A DNA stretch of 64,000 nt from Apis mellifera (GCF_003254395.2 NC_037643.1:10932963-10996962), one strand, 5' to 3'. Positions 1-11,860 are shown, numbered from the stretch's first letter. Notes: generated from the sequence alone by a model not told the origin. A program made the numbers and translations.

Positions 1-760
1 GCTGAACTGTTCCTCAGAAACCTTAGGGATCGTATGAGCCAACACGCGAAATTTTTATGATCGGCCAGGGACCAGTGAATGAAGGGAAGGGGGGAAGAGG
101 AGAAAATAAAAGAAAAACGTGCGGATGAAGGATCGGGGGCTCGCGTAAGTATTCAAAGATCGATCGAAACTCGACCTGATTCTCGGAAGAAATGCTCGCG
201 GCCGATTGTTATTCCGCTCGTAGCTCGTATGTAATAATAAATTATGATTCTCTTTTGAAATAGGTGGGTGCCAGGCGGATTCCTAACGGGGCCGGGAGCC
301 CCATATTTACGATTATAATGTCCGCATAGCATTATTTCGATCTGGGAAACGCGAGCATGACGGAATGCCACAGGCCCGTCATGTTGCCGCATAACAATAC
401 TCGCGATCCTTCGCCGCTATTGTTATTCGAATCAGATATGAATATGATTCACGTGTTCCGATCCTTTCGATACGTATATGTATATATGATCGATACTGGA
501 CGAATGCGCCGAATTTCTTCCTTTTCTCTCTCGTTCTTTTTCTTTTTTCTTCTCCTTTCCACGTTTCGAAAGGATGGATCGACTTTGGAAGACTTTGGAA
601 AGATTACGAGTCGTATGCACGAAGAGCATTGTTCGAGAGAGGAAATTAAGAAAATGGAGAATTTTATAATTATATGTGGCTCACAGAACGAGTGGATACG
701 AGATAGAATTAAGGAGAATTTCGTTTGATGCATGGGAGTTGTGTGGTTGAGGAATGATAT
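1..760. other. Mixed non-coding block at window start
   Basis: No supported gene. A purine-rich tract lies near 80-118, and a GC-richer patch with a run of G and C lies near 262-305 inside otherwise balanced sequence. A GTAAGT-type donor match at about 145 has no convincing exon before it. The few open frames overlap one another on both strands and look like chance. Confidence 0.5.
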
Positions 761-2225
761 TCGAAAATATAATATATTGGCAAAGTAATTTCGGATGATT
801 GTAAAATCACGAATAATCTCGTGGCCACTGTTTTATTTCTTTGTTTTATTCATTCACCCGGCAATTTCCTGATATCTGAGTGTCGCCCCGACTTCGAATG
901 AGTCGAAAATCGAAAATGTCGGTTCCAAATGTGTCTCAACCACATCTGAACAAACGTTTCGCTTCGTATTTCTTATCGAAAATCAGTATTCCTGTCGTTC
1001 ATGTGGCAAAACTTGCATTTTTATTTATACGAATTGACCGAAAATTTAAATCAGTACGCATGTTCTTGAAAATACGATAAAAAAAAAAAGAAAAGGAAGA
1101 AGAAGAAGAAAGAAAAAAGAAGAAGAAGAGGAAAATCGAAGAGGAAGATCGTAATAGCATATTGAAGTAATTCTACGATTCAAATTGATTTCTTCTTCTT
1201 CTTCTTCTTCTTCTTCCTCTTGGTTTCTAAAAATATTGATCTCTTAAATGACAATGAAATGAACAAGACTTCGTAAACTTTTGAACTTTTTAGAAAGAAA
1301 AGTTGAAACATTTATTGACACACAGGATCTTCTCACCCTTTGATTTCCCAGATGTAACTCTGTAAGAAGTTCTTGAAAACAGAGAATCGAGTTTACATTT
1401 CTTTAGTAGTTCGAAAGTTCAGTTAATTGCAATTGACACTAGTTACAACTGAGTTGAACAAGTCAAGACGCGTTTGTTATCGAACAATTAGTTACAGTTA
1501 GGATCAAAAGCTTCGATGTTACACCTTCAACTCATATATTCGATTAATTACGTTGAATTTCACGTTGAAGCGGATCGAAAAATTTTTGCAAAAATCTATC
1601 CATCTATCGCTTAAATTAATTGGAAATCTAAAATACGTGATATGCGAATAATGTAATTTGACATTTGACATCATTTATACGAATCATTCTTTCTTTATTG
1701 GCTAATCGAATCTCTGTTCAATTATGTTCTTCGCCAATTTATATTTAACTTTTAATCTGTCACGCAATAAACGATGATTTTGACAACGATTTAAATCATT
1801 TTACTATATATCATTAACTTCTGATAACTCTTAAAATAACTCTCGATGAGTCGAAAATTCTTTCACGAATTTCTAAAGTCTTCATTTCACGAATTTTTCA
1901 AAATAGATTTCCTCTATCGATAAATTTAAAGTATAATATACTTATATAAATTTTATTTAGAACGAAACACGATTTACACGTAGTACAAATGAAAGACTCG
2001 AAGGAAAAGCCTTACAAATTTATTTAAAAAAATATCGCTCCAACTTACTTCATTCGTCATCAAAATTTAGAAATAAAACGCGAGATAAAATCTTTCGTAT
2101 TCCTATATAAAATAGATATAAAATCATTACTCATCTTAGAAAAAAAAAAAAAACATATATATACTTTCTCATCGAGCCCTTGAAATATAAATCGCACGCT
2201 ATAAACCCGTATACCTCTTTAAATA
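761..2225. other. AT-rich spacer
   Basis: Long AT-rich stretch with no coding signal. It carries the GAA/TTC tract pair at 1079-1222 and an A14 run at 2140-2153. I see nothing else in it. Confidence 0.6.
1079..1222. repeat. Opposed GAA-type and TTC-type tracts
   Basis: Bases 1079-1135 are pure purine, with several AAG units. Bases 1189-1222 are a TTC repeat. The two are complementary and about 53 bp apart, so one strand could fold on itself or form a triplex. This may be chance, since such tracts are common in the window. Confidence 0.8.
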
Positions 2226-2820
2226 ATCGAACCGCGCTCGTCCAACGCGCCGCCGACAAGGCTAATTCAATTTCCCCCGACACACCGTTTTTCCATGTAC
2301 AGGGCAATCACTCTCAGGCCGAGGCGACGTAAATACAGACGCATGAAAATCCAGCGGCAATGAGGCCTTAACGATCCACACAAGACACGAGATCGGTGGT
2401 TTGCTCGTTGCTCGTCTAGTCGCCTAATTGTAATTTCCGAGGGGCGCGCGATGCATTAGAACATGATCACGTATGTATGTGACACGTCAGCCGGTTGCGA
2501 CGGTGTTCCGTGTCCTGCGTGGGAACCGTCCAGGTCACGCGTCTAAGATCCGCGAGCGGAATCGCCAAGTGGCCGAGCATCAGACATCGGGTATAGTAGT
2601 CGCCCTATGGAAAACGGGCAGCCGGTCCCTCTCCGTGATATCTATGCTTTCTCGAGTGCACTCGAATTGTCACGTTCGCGCTTTAAAGAACGAGCTATTT
2701 ATTCCATAGCCTGTCCGCGTTCGCGACGATTCATCGAGGTGACGTGACGCGGAATACGGAACTTACGACCTTTCCATTCCGTAATATCATATTAGGAATG
2801 GTGCATATCATCCGAGTATC
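2226..2820. other. GC-richer CpG island, regulatory-like
   Basis: A sharply GC- and CpG-richer block between AT-rich flanks, without a supported reading frame. It contains a small imperfect hairpin at 2499-2530: GACGGT-(GT)-TCC against GGAACCGTC, with a 12-nt loop. Blocks of this kind recur through the window and are the best candidates for conserved regulatory elements, but that is inference. Confidence 0.4.
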
Positions 2821-3136
2821 TCTGAGTCATGATCCCTATCTTTTTTTTTTTTTTTAAATAAATAATATTTTAATACAACTTTTATCTTTACGACTTATGT
2901 AGATAGATGAGATAAAAAAAATATAGATAATAAATGAGATAATAAAAATTTTAGGCAAACGTATATATTCTGTCATATATATGAAGATATACTTGGAAAT
3001 TTATAACTTTGGGAAAAATTAAATTATTTTGACAAAGACAGATGTAAGAATTTGTAATGAAAATTGTTTAAGATTAATGGAAATCATCGAATGGAATATT
3101 GTTAAATGATGATGGATATAGTTTCCCTCTTAAATT
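2821..3136. other. AT-rich spacer with T15 run
   Basis: AT-rich sequence with a T15 homopolymer at 2841-2855. Nothing else is visible. Confidence 0.6.
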
Positions 3137-3226
3137 TTAATATTTAAACCGGATACTGTCAAAACTATTCCTTTTGTATGTTCCAGTCATGTATTCAGAC
3201 GTAAGAAAAGCAAGCAGCGATATCAT
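3137..3226 (-). CDS. Possible terminal exon after a strong splice acceptor
   Basis: On the minus strand a pyrimidine-rich tract (about 3252-3229) ends in TTCTTAG, a good 3' splice site with AG at 3228-3227. It is followed by an ATG-led frame of 29 codons and a stop; the frame contains MISLLAFLTSEYMTG. A second good acceptor, CTGTTTTCAG, lies at 3369-3360. Both sit downstream, in transcription order, of the donor at 3771. If joined to the frame that ends there, either acceptor gives a stop within two codons, so this piece would mostly be 3' UTR. No family is recognised. It could be chance. Confidence 0.15.
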   Translation of the reverse strand: MISLLAFLTSEYMTGTYKRNSFDSIRFKY

Positions 3227-3767
3227 CTAAGAAGCATAAAGAGAGAAAGTCATGTAAATGGAAGCAGAAAGGATTGAAACAAAACTGAAGACGCATCCAG
3301 AGTAGCTATACGAGTTGAATATTATAGAATGTAACACTGTTGCGCGGAATATTTAATGTCTGAAAACAGGTGGCCGTAACTTTGCCAAAAAAACGAGAAA
3401 GAAAAATGATGAAATCTCTCTCTTTATGGTTGGCAGATGCTTTTATATATTATGATACATAAGAAATTTTTATGTGATAAAATAAAATATATATATAAGT
3501 ATTTTATTATATAAATATAAAATATTTATTATTATTCAAAACATAAATCTGCTTCATTTTACTTTATTTTAAAGTAGTAAAATTATTAAAATACTATTTT
3601 ATATAATAGAATCTATTACCTACAATACTTATTAGTTAAGAAATTATTATGCAGAGGGCACTAGGAGCAATATATTTTAGCATAATATATAATATATATA
3701 TATAATAAAATACTTTGCATATTTTTCTTATAAAAGATTTAATATTTATACTTTAAATCTATTACAC

Positions 3768-4099
3768 TTACCGCCACGACGAATTTTCAATCCCTTTTAG
3801 AGTGACGAAAATTTCAAATAGAAAATCTTCGAGATTGTCGTTCATGCAGATCCGCCGATCGTTAGAAGCAAGTTTATCCAGGAATCCCTTAGGGATCGTT
3901 TCTTGCATCCCCGTCAGCTTGGACGAAGGGGACGATTCGGAGTTTTGCACATAAATCTGGTCTACCTACGGTGTTCTGGTTCCTCTTGGGACTTGATTCC
4001 AGGACAGTACGGAAAAGGACTCCAGGAAGACTTCTCTTTAGAAGATTGCTGGACACTCGTTATTCCTGTCGTCGAGGAATCTCGTTTTGAACTTTGTTC
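3768..4099 (-). CDS. Unrecognised coding-like piece, two abutting frames, broken
   Basis: Two protein-like frames meet exactly here on the minus strand. The upstream frame (4099-3965, 45 codons) is rich in S, K and E and ends EEPEHRR before a TAG. The next frame opens at 3965 and runs 65 codons to 3771, including NDNLEDFLFEIFVTLKGIEN. It stops at 3770-3768, where the stop overlaps a consensus donor (GTAAGTG, 3771-3765). A one-base change near 3965 would be needed to read through both. This could be a degenerate exon, an exon with an assembly indel, or chance in a block that is also open on the plus strand. No domain is recognised. A GC-rich promoter-like patch lies about 450 bp upstream. Confidence 0.22.
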
Positions 4100-4540
4100 T
4101 TATGCACTCATTTATGCACTTCAAAAACCATTTGCAACAATATATATCTCTTTTTTTGCTGCCTTATTGCATATGTCATTAATATGATATTTCAATAAAT
4201 AACGAAAATTATGGATCATTTTAGCAATGATTATTAATCGAATTTTATTCTTTTAATTTCTTTATTTTTTTCTCCCACTCAAAATAAAAACAATTAAACT
4301 TGTAAACTTTTAAAAGTATTATATGTATTATAACTAGAAATCGAAAAGACTTTAGAATTTTTTTATAGGTTATAAATTTTAAAGATTGCTATTTACATGG
4401 AATGTGAAAGAATATTTAAATATGTAATGAAACAAATATTTCTATTATTTACTTTTATAGTAAGAACACAAATTTTGTACACTTTAAGAAACATCACTTA
4501 TTATTTCACGATCAAAATTATGAAAATTATAACTGTTACA
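4100..4540. other. AT-rich spacer
   Basis: Strongly AT-rich, with stops in every frame. Nothing else is seen. Confidence 0.6.
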
Positions 4541-4700
4541 GTGGAACGTAGGTAAAGTACGAAGTAGACTAAACTCCCGCGAAAACTGCCTTTTTACGGG
4601 AAACGCATAAAAACGTGCAGGCAGTCCGTTGACTCGCCGAGAGATGGCAGTTAGCAGCCATCTTCCATGGCTTGACCGTACGTGAAAAAGTTGTGTAGTT
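4541..4700. promoter_or_regulatory. Small GC-rich island with promoter-type motifs
   Basis: A discrete island in AT-rich flanks. It has CCCGCGAAAA (reverse TTTTCGCGGG, close to the E2F site TTTSGCGC), GCCATCTTCC with reverse GGAAGATGGC (like YY1/Pho GCCAT elements), and AGATGGCAG, which fits the core of CTCF sites (AGRKGGCR). Such motifs are typical of housekeeping promoters or insulators. The direction is undecided. It lies upstream of the minus-strand frames at 3768-4099. Binding is inferred from motif matches only. Confidence 0.3.
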
Positions 4701-5780
4701 TAATATTCAATATTTAAATATTTGACATTGAGTGACTCAAAGTTGGATAATGTGAATATAAAACAATTGTTAACTTTTTGATTACGATATAAATTGTGCG
4801 TTGTGAGTGCATCTCGACAAGTGATTTATTATATTACGCATTCTGTTATTGCAAATAGACAAGTACAAGGTTAATATTTCAAAATATGAAATAAACCGAA
4901 TGTTTAGGATTTTTGATTGGGGAACATAGTATCTTTGTATTTTCTTTTCTATTTATTATTGTCGAGCATATAGACAAAGTTTTTACTTGATATTTTACGT
5001 AATGTATATCTATAGATATAATCTATTTTTTATTTGAAGTACTTGTTACGCTCGTTAGACAATCCATCATGGCCGATGCAACGTTCAAATAATATGGAAT
5101 TGAAATAGAACGAAAAAGTGATAGACTGATTTACAGCACGAATGTTATTTTAGTTCCAACTACGTATGCAAATGCATATTTCCTATCAATTTTTCTTATT
5201 TTTTTCATTAATTTTGTGTATCTTACTGTTTAATGAGAAAATTAAATCATCACAGTTTCTGAAAATTTAATAATATCAAGTATTTTCTGTTCATTAATTC
5301 ACTAAATATTCGTGGCGCTACAGTCAGTTTTCTCGATCGCGTATTCTCTATCGAAACGAATTATAATTTTACATTAATATTTCTAAAATAAGTGAAATTT
5401 CTATTAACTTTCGAGTTTAACTTTTTTCCGAGATATTTTGAAGAAAATTTTGAAAGTTCGAACTCGTCGATTTCATATCAAATTTCAATTTACGAAATAA
5501 TTAATTTCCGAATCTCGTACATAACCTTATATTTCTAATTACAATATTTGATATACAATACGATACAATTTGCTAATATTCAATATTCAAAATTCCTCGG
5601 TGATAAAGTAAACTCTATCAATTAACAATCACTCAAAATAACTAATTCGCAAAGATACTTTATTCCCCCATTCAACAACGGAATTTTCGAAAATACCTCG
5701 TTTGAAATTCAAAACTCGCATACCCTTCTCGAAACTGAATTCAATTCGATTTTTCAATCAAGCCAGTCTATTAACCATAA
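4701..5780. other. AT-rich spacer
   Basis: AT-rich, with no coding signal and no repeat array. Nothing further is seen. Confidence 0.6.
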
Positions 5781-6200
5781 TATGCCGGTCAAACGGTGAA
5801 CTCGTACCCGGTTCTCGGTTCGGTCTATATATACGCACCTGCGCCAGACAAATTAACCGGCAGCGAATGCGGATTAGAACAAAGGAATTTCATCTTCGCC
5901 AGCAGTTCATAATCTCGGTGGAAGTCCGCGAGAAGTGTGTGTCATAGGCGTCCTCGAGGAAGCGTCGGCGCCGCGGGACGACGGGCGTGCCCCTTAATAA
6001 ATGACCACGGTAAGTGCACAGACGACGCGCACTAATAATTATAGCTTTGTTCCATCGCGTATACGAGCAGCCATCCAACGATGCAAATTAACCGGCTGGC
6101 CATTATTGATGGGCCTCCGGCTCCGCTTTTGCCCTTTTCGACAAGCTGGAAGAAAGCCGGGAATTAATTTTGGAAGGTGGCATTTTCTGCGATGATGGAA
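5781..6200. other. GC/CpG-rich island with TATA-like string and donor-like site
   Basis: The island contains TATATATA at 5826-5833 and, 175 bp downstream, ATGACCACG directly followed by GTAAGTGCAC (6001-6018), the pattern of a tiny first coding exon. No initiator is visible about 30 bp after the TATA string, so the promoter reading is weak. Overlapping open frames on both strands carry no recognisable domain. Confidence 0.3.
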
Positions 6201-7430
6201 TTTTCACTTTTATTTACACTTATATTCACTTTAATTCGGTGTTTCGAATTCTTTCGACTCGATAATTGGAAATCGAATTTGTGGCTGCTCGTTTACCAGC
6301 TGGAGCTTATTGATATTATTATTTTAATTATTTTTCGATTTTTTTTGTTATTTTAATATTTTGGGGATTGGAATTCTAAGATTCAAGAATTTTTTAATAT
6401 TTTCTCTTGGAAAATTATAATTGATTTTTAAAATATTATTAATTATTTTAGATATTAATTTTTTAATAAATCACTTAGAGCTTTATATTTATATAATATA
6501 TATATATATGTATATCATAACAGATAGGTAGCCAAGAAGGCAAACTCTTCTCGCTGATTCAGGTTGCATGATGACTAAGTCATATTTCAAACCATTCAAT
6601 AACTTGGATCTTATAAAAACGCTCGAGACGTATCGATTATGTTGTCGGTTGGCTTTGAGTTCTTTCTTAAAAGCGTTTCTTCTTTTTATCCTTCTTTTTC
6701 TTTTTCAAATATATTTCACGAATCGATGAGACCTCCCTATGAGAATTCATTTTACGTGATTCATTTCCCAAATGTTAAAAAAAAATTCTTTGATTCATAA
6801 TTGAACCTAGAAAATAGTTTTATAGAAGTAAAATAGCGAAATTTTATACTAATTTTGGAGAATAATAAGTATTTTTTTGTTTTGTAATTAAATTTTGTAA
6901 ATATTTCTTATAACTTTTTTTTGGTCAACATACATATCTTTCGAAATTTTTTAAAAACAACTTATATTGTTCATTATAATTATCCAAATCTCATTTTCCA
7001 TTCTTTTCAATAAGTCATTTAACATTTTATTCCATATTTTTGAAATCCCAATACTTATGATCACTCCATGTAACATAAATCTTTGTCTGAACGTGTTCGT
7101 CATCGAAATAGAAATTTCATTCAAATATTTTCGAACCATTTGTATCTTCAATGGTTCTCATCTGAAATATTTACTATTAAAAAAATTATTATAAAACATA
7201 TAAAATTATTGTAAAACATATAAAATTTTCATACTTATTAAAAAATTGAAACTTTATTCCATTATAAACTTTTTCACTATCGTTCCCTTTTTTTACAATC
7301 AAATTAACTTATCGTCAATTTTAAGAAATTACAAATGTTTAACAAAACGAATAATTATATATAAATCGTTAACTATGGCAAACTACTTAACCTAATCTAT
7401 GGCAAATAATGACGAGAAAGAGATTCACTG
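6201..7430. other. AT-rich spacer with a small non-AT patch
   Basis: AT-rich throughout, with a TA/TG microsatellite at 6484-6516. A compact patch at 6517-6600 stands out from it and contains the near-palindrome ATGACTAAGTCAT (6571-6583), similar to AP-1/Maf sites. A 20-bp unit ending AAAACATATAAA is tandemly duplicated at 7186-7229. No gene is seen. Confidence 0.45.
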
Positions 7431-8060
7431 GGACGAAAGATTCCATTTTAAAAAGTGAGTGAAGATATATATTCGAACTTCGAGAAATGTCGAGAGAGGG
7501 CTTAATACGTAAATCCGGAAGATCCGGGCAACAGCCGCAGGAACAGTTTCCTACAAGTCCAAGCCCGAGAGGCGCAGGTAACCACGGAACTCTTCGTGTT
7601 TAACGATAGGATCGGCGTTAAATCGTGGCCATCCGTTTGGCCGACGTGTCCGTCGTGTATCTCATAAATCGGCCGGCCGACGAATGTAATTTGACGTGAC
7701 AAATGGCAGATGTATCGATAGCAGCGGGGCTGAAAACACGCGGGACCATGTTCTTCATCCGTGGTGCAGAGGAGGAAGGCCTGACCTGATCAGCTTCACG
7801 TTCGAGTTATTAGTGGAAACGTGATCTGTCCTCTTCGGGTGGCGAACCCGTGCTTTTTTGCCGCAATCGTCCTTTTTTTTTTCTTTTTTCTTTTTTCTTT
7901 TCTTCGCATCTCCGCTTCGGCGGAGATATAAATAAATATAAAAATGAACGTATGAATATTTATAAACGGTTACCTTCTTATTTGCGAAGTGGAGCGCGAG
8001 GAGTAGTAAGTTTCGCGAAGTCGTGGGTTGATCGAGGTAGACGTAAATATCGATGTGGAT
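7431..8060. other. GC-richer island with T/C tract
   Basis: A CpG-rich block (about 7500-7850) followed by a pyrimidine tract at 7871-7905. A minus-strand frame of 66 codons (7502-7702) is open but lacks family features. Regulatory-like; not assigned. Confidence 0.4.
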
Positions 8061-9600
8061 CTTTGTCAAATAAATGCATAACGATAACGAATAACCGATT
8101 TCCGATCTCGAACAAATTCCAAGTTTATTAAAAACGCTTATTCTCTCCCGTTTATTCTAATTTTCATTTGTGAATGATCATTTCGTCGATGGGCATTTTT
8201 CGACGTGTTAAATTTAGATATGATGATATCTAAACGTAGGCTAATATCTAGACGTCATTTGTAAAGTTTCTCTCGATCAATTAAAGATTGCTTCTTATCG
8301 GTCTTCAGCTTTTAACAAGGAGGAGCGAGGTTAGCCGACTTCTTCTTTTCAATTTAGTTAATTGCTAATGACAATGACTGGTCAACGGTAGTACAAACTA
8401 TTTAAAAAGTTTTATACCGATATGTATAGATAAATTATCTATCCATTAACGGAAACCGATAATCAATGTAATAACTCGATCATTCTTTCTAATTATTCAC
8501 CAAATCTATAAAATTTCCATAAATTCCATCTATCCAACTTTTCTTCGACTCATCTTGATTTTTTATGCGTATTCTACGCTAGATTTATCTCCTTCGCTCG
8601 AATTACAATCGATAAATTAATCGAACTCTAATCGAGGTTGTCGATGAGAAGCATCGTATATCTGCATAATAGGTTTTTGAAGCAACGGCGGCGAGATAAA
8701 AAAAAATAAAAAGAAAGAGAGAAAAAGGAAAAAGAAAAAAGAAGAAGAAAAGGAAGAAACAACCGACGGGATGAATGAAAGACCCGCTGACGACTCGATG
8801 ATGACTGCGCGTATATCCGTTGTTCGGCGTCCTTGAAAAGGAACCATTCCTCCAGGTGTCGGTCACGGATAATCTCGGCTACTCGGTCGTCGTAACGAGC
8901 GGATCGAAAACTCGCGAAAAAAAAGTTCGTATTCCTGTCAAAACAGCCATATAACCGGCCAACCTTTCGTTTTTTCCTCGCCACAGCTTTGTCGGAAGCT
9001 CTTCGGCAACGAAAGTTGAGATATTCGTTCGAAATAATCGCTTCGTCATTATCGGGATCAATTTTATAACTATAAGATAACTTTTACTCTTTAATGTAAT
9101 TGATCTTTGGATGATTCGCATGTTTCTTTTTTCCTTCCTCTGTCGATTTATTTCTTATCTTTGTTCCTCTTGGCGAAAGGAATTATCGATTCGTAAAAGA
9201 AACGTCCAACTTGCTTTTAATTCCAAAATTTTTGTACATCAATGTCTGCTCATCGTCAATATTCCAGACTATAAATATAATATTTATAATATCTATAATA
9301 TTTTTATTCTTTTCATTTCCGGTATAGATATTCATAACATGCTAACACGTTCAAACATATTCGTCGATATAATCTTCTTAATATTCATTTTATTATAATT
9401 AAAACCGTATTTAAAAAGTGTAATAAAATAATATATATACATTGCACGGATGTTAGGATGAAACTTTTTCGAAAATTTTTTTCCAATTGTTCTTCTTTTT
9501 CTTTCTTCTTAACTAAATTTCCCGAATGTGATTTAACAATTTAGAGACGAAAATCTACGTATCTAATAATAAATACGGAAATAGAATCTCAGAAATAAAA
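8061..9600. other. Mixed AT-rich stretch with purine tract
   Basis: Mostly AT-rich, with a long purine tract (A/G only apart from one T) at 8698-8759. That tract produces lysine- or serine/phenylalanine-rich artefact frames on the two strands. No gene or array is seen. Confidence 0.5.
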
Positions 9601-10140
9601 TCTCAATCACCGATGATAATTACGCGCGATAATTAAATGGGATACAAGGACAATGGCCGTATAATACGAGAGAGGTTAAGCGAACCCAATACAATATCGA
9701 TGCGTATCGCGTATTCATTAACATGACAATTCTAGCGTATTTGATACCCCGACCGGGCTCTAGTCATAATTAAAATATTATGAACTTCTGATGCGTTGCG
9801 AGACATGACATTTGGTCGGCTAGATTCCGGGGGCCGGAAGCACGGCTATCATGACGCGATAGGCTTCGTCGCACTTATTCAATACCGGCGCGATTCAATA
9901 ACACCGGTTAATACCTCCCTGTGTACCACGTGTAACTCGACCGCTATTATGCGTTTTTCGAGCTATGGGAGCAGACCCAGTCTCAACCAGTTATTGACAC
10001 TATCGTCACTCGGAATCTGCCTCTCTGTATTCTTCCATGAATAAGTTAGACACGGTATTGCACTGTTATTATTGCTAAACTATTATCAACAAATTTCCTC
10101 TTCTTCGATATATGCAAATAACCCTATATAAATACAAATA
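9601..10140. other. CpG-rich island
   Basis: GC-richer block (about 9620-10050) with no supported coding frame. The strings here (CCGGTTAATACC, TACCGGCGCG) resemble the other islands of the window. Regulatory-like by composition only. Confidence 0.35.
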
Positions 10141-10155
10141 CGTGATGTCTCGCGT

Positions 10156-10646
10156 CTAATCGTAATTCCAAATTGCGCATCGATCGAATCGTCCCCAAAG
10201 GTATCTGAAAATCGATGCGATGCGCCCGCGGTCGAATCCTTTGCGCACGATTCCCCGGAACGGAACGATTTCTCCGTCTCCAGCTTCGGTGCACGCCTCG
10301 CATCCCCGAAGAAGAGTGCTCGAGGGATTAGGCCCGTCCGAGTAAACGCACGATTGGCAGCGGTTGGCGTCGAAGGAGAGCGGTCTCTTCAACGAGACAC
10401 TCGTGGGCTCCGGCTCGGCGAATTCGAGAGGTTCCGGTTCATCGGATCGCCGATTGCCGTGGGGGGGGGGGGAGGGTGGTACTCGTTGCTCGTTTGCGGG
10501 GCGAGGTGGAGGCGCGAGAGGCAAGGTAAAACTGGATGGCACGACGGGGGAGGCTGCGGCGGAGGAGGGATCACTTCCGCTCCACGAAGCGCACTAGAAC
10601 ACTCCGCGGCCACGTTCTCTTCCGTTGATTCGTTAATCGTCCGCAT
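10156..10646 (-). CDS. Unrecognised open frame split at a G12/C12 run
   Basis: On the minus strand an ATG-led frame starts at 10646 and stays open through a proline-rich stretch (VIPPPPQPPPSCHP) into the C12 run (plus-strand G12, 10461-10472). Beyond the run a different frame is open for about 100 codons to a stop at 10156; it contains PEPLEFAEPEPTSVSLKRPL and two CxxC-like pairs (CQSC, CEAC). One extra C in the run would join the two into about 160 codons. Homopolymer length is error-prone in assemblies, so this may be an intact small gene. Equally, the region is GC-rich and open in several frames on both strands. No family is recognised. Confidence 0.2.
10461..10472 (+). repeat. G12 homopolymer
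   Basis: Twelve consecutive G, followed by AGGGTGG, giving a potential G-quadruplex on the plus strand. It is the likely place for a length error that would shift the minus-strand frame. Confidence 0.9.
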
Positions 10647-10759
10647 TGTTCACGCTGGGCTGAGTGACGCGAGGTCAAGTGGCGGGAGAAAAAGCCGAGA
10701 GCGTGCCACGGGGAGCCCTCCTTCCCCTTTAAAGGATGAGTGAGACGGTTTTCGATCGT

Positions 10760-11600
10760 GGGACGGCCGATCGATCGATCGCATGTTGAAAATGTAGCGA
10801 AGAGCGGGCCGAAAATTGCTCGCCGTTCCATAGATAGATGGCTGCGGTCCAATTTTCGTTTCGATAGGAGAGGAGGGAAGGGGGAAGGAAAGATATCGTA
10901 AAAGCCGCGTAAAACTAACGCGCGGTTATGTACGGGGGATTATAAACGCGATGGGCTTGGATACTGTTCGACAGGTTAATGAGCTTGGGATAAGCAGATA
11001 ACGATCCTGGACAACGTTGTGCAAAGTTAACGTTGTTAGCGTTATTTTACAATTATTAATGGTTGACGGAGAATGGAGAAATAGAATGGTATATCCATAG
11101 TGTTATTAATTATGGGAGTTTAAAACCGTATCTGCTGTTTTCGAAACAGTTTGATCAAGAAGAAGAAAAGAGATGCTTTCGATAATAATATTTGCGTCCA
11201 CTTTGAATACTCTTATTTACGACGAAAAAGATCTTCGAATCGAAGATCAACCGAGAAACATTTATATTGTATGATTTCATCGCGAGACGATACTTCTTCT
11301 TGCTCCTTCTCTTCCTCCTCGAAGTGTCGACCGATCGCGGGGGATACTTTTCTCGAGGAAGGGATTCAATTTGGAAAAGACCTTCACAAATCTTCAGAGT
11401 CGGCCGAAAAAAACCTGCGAAGAAATTAAAAGCGTCAACCCCCGGAGAAACTTTCCACCGGATAGTACTTCCTTACGTTCCATTCCCCAACATCCACCTC
11501 TTTCTCTATTTTATCCTTCTCTCTGTCTCTCTCTGTTTCCTCTACGACCCTTTGATTCAGCGCGCGGCCGAACAACCGAATCTCGACAACAAAGCGAGAA
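10760..11600. other. Mixed block before the candidate promoter
   Basis: Contains the palindromic CGATCGATCGATCG at 10768-10781. There is an AT-richer part near 11000-11260 and pyrimidine-rich sequence at about 11470-11540. Overlapping open frames at 11267-11704 look like chance. Nothing else is seen. Confidence 0.4.
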
Positions 11601-11633
11601 GAGAGCAGCGGCAAAAGACACTCACCGCTATGC

Positions 11634-11660
11634 TATATAAAGTCGTTCACCCCGATTCAG
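11634..11660 (+). promoter_or_regulatory. Candidate TATA core promoter
   Basis: TATATAAAG at 11634-11642 is a good TATA box. TTCAGAT with its A at 11659 resembles the arthropod initiator (TCAKTY), 25 bp downstream, slightly closer than the usual 28-32 bp. The following 170 bp ends in a strong donor. The core promoter pattern is established for insects; its use here is inferred. Confidence 0.3.
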
Positions 11661-11830
11661 ATAATCTAGTGTCTGCGCGCGGCTGCCGGCCAACCCGGGA
11701 GTGATCCGTGATTGTATTAATATCACAACACGCCCCGGGTACGTATTTATACGTCCTTTTATCTTACTCGCTCGCACTATCGCCGCGAGCTCTATAGTCG
11801 CGGCGTGAATTTATGCGATCATCGGGCACC
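11659..11830 (+). CDS. Candidate first exon, start codon and six codons
   Basis: From the putative start site at 11659 the sequence runs 172 bp to a consensus 5' splice site, GTGAGTAAGTGAG, starting at 11831. An ATG at 11813 gives MRSSGT in phase 0 right up to the donor, so this could be a 5' UTR plus a very short coding exon. The partner exon would be downstream on the plus strand; I could not identify it. It could equally be a non-coding exon or chance. Confidence 0.2.
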
Positions 11831-11860
11831 GTGAGTAAGTGAGATTCGATGAGAAATCGG

